Source of the DNA: an archaeon
GTDB taxonomy: Archaea > Altiarchaeota > Altiarchaeia > JAFGQM01
Assembly: GCA_029932835.1 (NCBI GenBank)
Contig: JAOZPI010000015.1
Location: 1-15,655, forward strand
Direction of reading: 5' to 3'
DNA: 15,655 bases
Shown: piece after piece, positions 13,067 through 15,655 of the stretch
Position numbering within the stretch: the stretch's first letter is position 1
Layout: each line of letters starts with the position of its first letter
The notes under the pieces: model-generated
Databases searched by the model: none
What the model was told of the DNA's origin: nothing
Seen by the model: only the letters and a program-made list of their open reading frames with translations
Position numbers and translations under genes: made by a program

Positions 13067-13114
13067 AAAGGCCTATCTAAGACGATGCGATGGGCACAGA
13101 CGGTGGCAAATAAT

Positions 13115-13122
13115 AAGGAGGT
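13115..13122 (+). promoter_or_regulatory. Strong Shine-Dalgarno that fixes the tfb start
   Basis: AAGGAGGT ends four bases before the ATG at 13127 and is a full match to the anti-Shine-Dalgarno core. It shows that tfb begins at 13127, not at the in-frame ATG at 13085, which has no such site. This settles that no zinc ribbon is encoded at its N-terminus. Confidence 0.85.
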
Positions 13123-13126
13123 AAAA

Positions 13127-13762
13127 ATGAAAGCTGCCGGGTACAGGGTCGAAATAAATCTTGGAGGGTTTAGAGAGGTTGAAACCCCTGGCCTTGTGGT
13201 AGATAGAGAAATATTTCAACAGGCATCTGTGCTAGACCTTGATGAGGAGGTTATGCACGAAGTTCAAGAGCTCTACAATGAAGTTGATAGAAAGGGGCTT
13301 ACAAAATATAAGGACAAAAGGGACATAGTGACTGCCCTTACATATGTGGTGTGCAGGAGGAGGATGATCCCACTGACCCTCCATAAAATTTGTGACACAT
13401 TGAGATTGGAGTACCGCTCCATAAACAAGGTTTATAGGTATATTATGAGGAGGATGGGTTACAGCGTCCCCCCGACTACCCCAGAGGAGTATGTCCATAG
13501 CTTTGCCATTGAGTTAAATCTCCCAAAAAAAGCGGTCAAGAGAGCTGAAAGAATCATTGAGGTTGGAGAGAAAGCGGGGATTGTGAGCGGCAAGGGCCCT
13601 GCAGGTATCGCAGCAGCCTCATTATGCCTTGCTTCTGATCTGGAAAACCTAGACACCTCGCAAAAAGAGGTGGCTGAGGTCTCAGGAGTTACCCAGGTTA
13701 CTATAAGAAATAGATACAGAGAGCTTGAGGATTGCCTCAACGGACAGGCTAAGAGTGTATAA
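13127..13762 (+). CDS. TFB-type transcription factor lacking the zinc ribbon
   Basis: A 211-residue TFIIB-family protein with two cyclin folds. The first, about 36-112, is diverged (KRDIVTALTYVVCRRRMIPL, YRSINKVYRYIMRRMG). The second, about 116-204, is close to canonical: GKGPAGIAAASLCLAS and QKEVAEVSGVTQVTIRNRYREL, whose HTH contacts the BRE in known TFBs. Canonical archaeal TFB has about 300 residues, with an N-terminal Cys4 zinc ribbon that docks on RNA polymerase and a B-reader. Here residues 1-35 hold no cysteine and no ribbon, and only 60 bases separate it from gar1, so the domain is truly absent. It may work with a ribbon encoded elsewhere, be a regulator, or the organism may have another full TFB. 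It is co-oriented with gar1, its usual partner locus. Confidence 0.88.
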   Translation: MKAAGYRVEINLGGFREVETPGLVVDREIFQQASVLDLDEEVMHEVQELYNEVDRKGLTKYKDKRDIVTALTYVVCRRRMIPLTLHKICDTLRLEYRSINKVYRYIMRRMGYSVPPTTPEEYVHSFAIELNLPKKAVKRAERIIEVGEKAGIVSGKGPAGIAAASLCLASDLENLDTSQKEVAEVSGVTQVTIRNRYRELEDCLNGQAKSV

Positions 13763-13793
13763 GGCATAAGGAGCATAAGACTCAGAGATCAAA

Positions 13794-13802
13794 GTATTTA
13801 AC
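13794..13802 (+). promoter_or_regulatory. TATA-like box for the Rqc2/NEMF gene
   Basis: GTATTTAAC is centred about 28 bases before the ATG at 13825, the spacing for a leaderless message. No Shine-Dalgarno precedes that ATG. The gene can thus be transcribed apart from gar1-tfb, which ends 62 bases upstream. Confidence 0.5.
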
Positions 13803-13824
13803 CCCCCGTTTGCAAAGATAGTAT

Positions 13825-15655
13825 ATGAAAACACGACTGGGAAGCTTAGATATCTACTTTCTTCTGAAAGAGCTCCAAAGCCTGGAGGGGGGAAGAATCG
13901 GGAAGGTGTATCAAATCGGCAGGAGGGAGCTAAAATTAGAAATACACGCAGATGGGAAAAAGGAACTGATAATAACGCCCAACTATTTCTGCATAACAAG
14001 ATTTGAATACCCAGTCCCAGAAAGGGCGAGCAACCTTGCAATGCTGCTTCGAAAGTATATTAGTGGGAGCATTATTAGGGGGATAAAGCAGAGGGGATTT
14101 GAAAGGATTGTTGAGATTGAGCTCACACATGGAAAACTGATCTTGGAATTCTTTAGCAGAGGAAATGTGATATACGTCAATAGAGAGGGGATCATTCAGG
14201 TCATTCTGGAAGGACAGGAGTGGAAAGATAGGACACTGAGGGTTGGAATTCCATACAGATATCCTCCGGAGATATTGAATGTTCTAGAGATGGATCAAAG
14301 GTCTTTTTCTATCGCTATGTCAGAAAAGAGGGAATGTGTGAGGATCCTAGCTTCCAAGCTGGGATTTGGTTCTGTCTATGCGACCGAGATAATAAAGAGA
14401 GCTGGGATAGAGGAAAACGCGATGCCGACTAAGAAGAATGTAGAGAGGCTCTTCCATAGCGTGAGGGAAATACTGAACGAGAGAGCTAAGGGAGTCATAG
14501 TAATGGAGGGGGGAGAGATGGTGGATGTGGTTCCGTTTAAACTTCGAATATATGACAAATTGGAAGAGAGAGAGGAGGGGGAGTTTAACAGAGCTGTTGA
14601 TGAGTACTTTATGGTACTGGGAAGGGGTGGTGAGGATAAAGAGGGGGAGAAAATAGAAAAGAGGATAAAGGCACAAGAAGGAAGACGGCGGGAGATGGAA
14701 AAGCAGGCAGTGGAACTAAGGGCAAAAGGGGATAAGATATACGAAGAGTTTCAGGAGTTCAACAAGATTCTAAACGGAATAAGGGAGGCGATGGGGAGGG
14801 GAGAAAAATGGACAGAATATTGCAAAAAAAGGGGAATTGAGATAATACCTGAGAAGAAAGCGATTGTGCTTGATGGAATAGAGATTGAAATCAACAAGAC
14901 CCTGTCTGAAAATGCAGGAGGGTACTACGAGAGGGCAAAAGAAGCCAAGAGAAAGGCGGAGGGAGCTAGGGCAGCAATTGAAGAGAGCAGGAAGAAGCTG
15001 AAGGAGGTCAAGGAGGAGGCGAAAGAGAGGAGCATTATCCGAGTGAAGAGAAGAAGGGAGTGGTACGAAAAATTTCGCTGGTTTGTATCCAGTGAGGGGT
15101 TTTTGGTAGTAGGGGGAAAAGATGCAAGTTCGAACGAAATCCTTATAAAGAGATATGTGGAGAAGGGCGATATGATTATACATTCTGATGTGCATGGTGC
15201 CCCATTTTTTGTTATTAAGAGTGGAGGGAAGGAAATAGGAAACGCGACAAAGAGGGAGGCGGCCATAGCTGCCGTTAGCTATTCTAGTGCATGGAAGGAG
15301 AACCTAGGGAGTGTGGACGCCTACGCGGTGACCCCAGAACAGGTGTCAAAGACAGCGGAGAGTGGGGAGTACCTAAAGAAGGGGGCCTTTGTTGTGAGAG
15401 GAAGACGAGAGTGGTTTAGAAACGTGCCACTTGGATTAGCAGTTGGTTTTGTTGTTGGAGGAGAAACAAACGGGGAAGAAGCACAAAAAAATGAGGGGGA
15501 GGGGAATGAAGAGGATGAGGTGATGGTTATTGGGGGTCCGGAGGAGGCAATTAAGAAAAAGACAAGGCACTACGTGAAAATAGGCGTGGGGGACATGAAG
15601 GCAGGAAGGTTGGCCAAAGAGATAAAATTGCATATTTTAAGAAGAGTGGGCAAGT
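13825..15655 (+). CDS. Rqc2/NEMF (NFACT) family ribosome quality-control protein, 3' end missing
   Basis: The open frame gives about 610 residues and runs past the right edge. NFACT proteins bind obstructed large ribosomal subunits carrying peptidyl-tRNA in ribosome-associated quality control (Rqc2/NEMF/RqcH). The N-terminal domain (about 1-170) begins LGSLDIYFLLKELQSLEGGRIGKVYQ-like, with a typical RKYISG (76-81). A helix-hairpin-helix-like region follows (FGSVYATEIIKRAGI, about 181-195), then long charged coiled-coil segments (about 275-325 and 365-412). The NFACT-R domain is unmistakable: WYEKFRWFVSSEGFLVVGGK (413-432), NEILIKRYVEKGD and HSDVHGAPFFVIK. HYVKIGVGDMKAGRLAKEIK (581-600) resembles the family C-terminus, so only a few tens of residues are probably missing. 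Confidence 0.93.
   Translation, partial: MKTRLGSLDIYFLLKELQSLEGGRIGKVYQIGRRELKLEIHADGKKELIITPNYFCITRFEYPVPERASNLAMLLRKYISGSIIRGIKQRGFERIVEIELTHGKLILEFFSRGNVIYVNREGIIQVILEGQEWKDRTLRVGIPYRYPPEILNVLEMDQRSFSIAMSEKRECVRILASKLGFGSVYATEIIKRAGIEENAMPTKKNVERLFHSVREILNERAKGVIVMEGGEMVDVVPFKLRIYDKLEEREEGEFNRAVDEYFMVLGRGGEDKEGEKIEKRIKAQEGRRREMEKQAVELRAKGDKIYEEFQEFNKILNGIREAMGRGEKWTEYCKKRGIEIIPEKKAIVLDGIEIEINKTLSENAGGYYERAKEAKRKAEGARAAIEESRKKLKEVKEEAKERSIIRVKRRREWYEKFRWFVSSEGFLVVGGKDASSNEILIKRYVEKGDMIIHSDVHGAPFFVIKSGGKEIGNATKREAAIAAVSYSSAWKENLGSVDAYAVTPEQVSKTAESGEYLKKGAFVVRGRREWFRNVPLGLAVGFVVGGETNGEEAQKNEGEGNEEDEVMVIGGPEEAIKKKTRHYVKIGVGDMKAGRLAKEIKLHILRRVGK

Noticed and set aside
13085..13126. Earlier ATG for the TFB gene
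   Set aside because: There is no ribosome-binding site before it, whereas AAGGAGGT precedes the ATG at 13127.
14347..15266. Several leftward ORFs of 60-141 residues
   Set aside because: All are antisense to the Rqc2/NEMF gene and have Leu/Ser/Phe-rich shadow composition.
1..15655. tRNA, rRNA, CRISPR arrays, insertion sequences
   Set aside because: No regularly spaced repeats, transposase genes or tRNA/rRNA-like sequences were seen on either strand.

Overview
The window is archaeal and comes from a free-living type with its own tryptophan pathway. The evidence is a set of archaeal information-processing genes: aIF5B, ribosomal protein S6e, aIF2 gamma, the H/ACA protein Gar1, TFB-type transcription factors and an archaeal Rqc2/NEMF. 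There is also a type A24 prepilin peptidase with an archaeal C-terminal domain. Arg codons are mostly AGA/AGG. Many first genes have a TATA-like box about 24-31 bases before the ATG, which fits leaderless or nearly leaderless mRNAs. Genes inside operons (trpC, tfb) carry Shine-Dalgarno sequences. I cannot place the lineage further from this stretch alone.

Layout. Bases 2-106 are the tail of a rightward gene. Bases 108-1875 are a leftward three-gene unit: a small membrane protein, a short PIN-like protein and the A24 prepilin peptidase. Base 2001 starts a small single-pass membrane protein whose end overlaps trpF tail to tail. Bases 2398-4861 are a leftward trpD-trpC-trpF cluster. Bases 4886-5005 are a GC-rich stretch with three hairpins; read leftward, two of them have GCAA tetraloops and the stretch ends in a T-tract. 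Bases 5006-5467 encode a coiled-coil/winged-helix protein. It is divergent from a 371-residue protein at 5652-6767 made of three cyclin-like (TFB-type) repeats without a zinc ribbon, and a 19-base palindrome lies between them.

Bases 6798-10471 are a leftward translation-initiation unit: aIF5B, S6e with a long charged tail, and aIF2 gamma. Bases 10581-11573 (leftward) encode a PfkB-type kinase, divergent from a compact LUD/2x[4Fe-4S] protein at 11666-12646. Bases 12806-13762 hold gar1 followed by a TFB with both cyclin folds but no zinc ribbon. Bases 13825-15655 are the start of an Rqc2/NEMF gene that runs out of the window.

The most unusual content is the pair of zinc-ribbonless TFB-type proteins. 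One has three tandem cyclin folds in an apparent regulatory cassette. The other sits at the gar1-linked tfb locus. Together they suggest rearranged basal transcription machinery, or TFB-derived regulators, in this organism. The second strong lead is the structured GC-rich element between the winged-helix gene and trpD.
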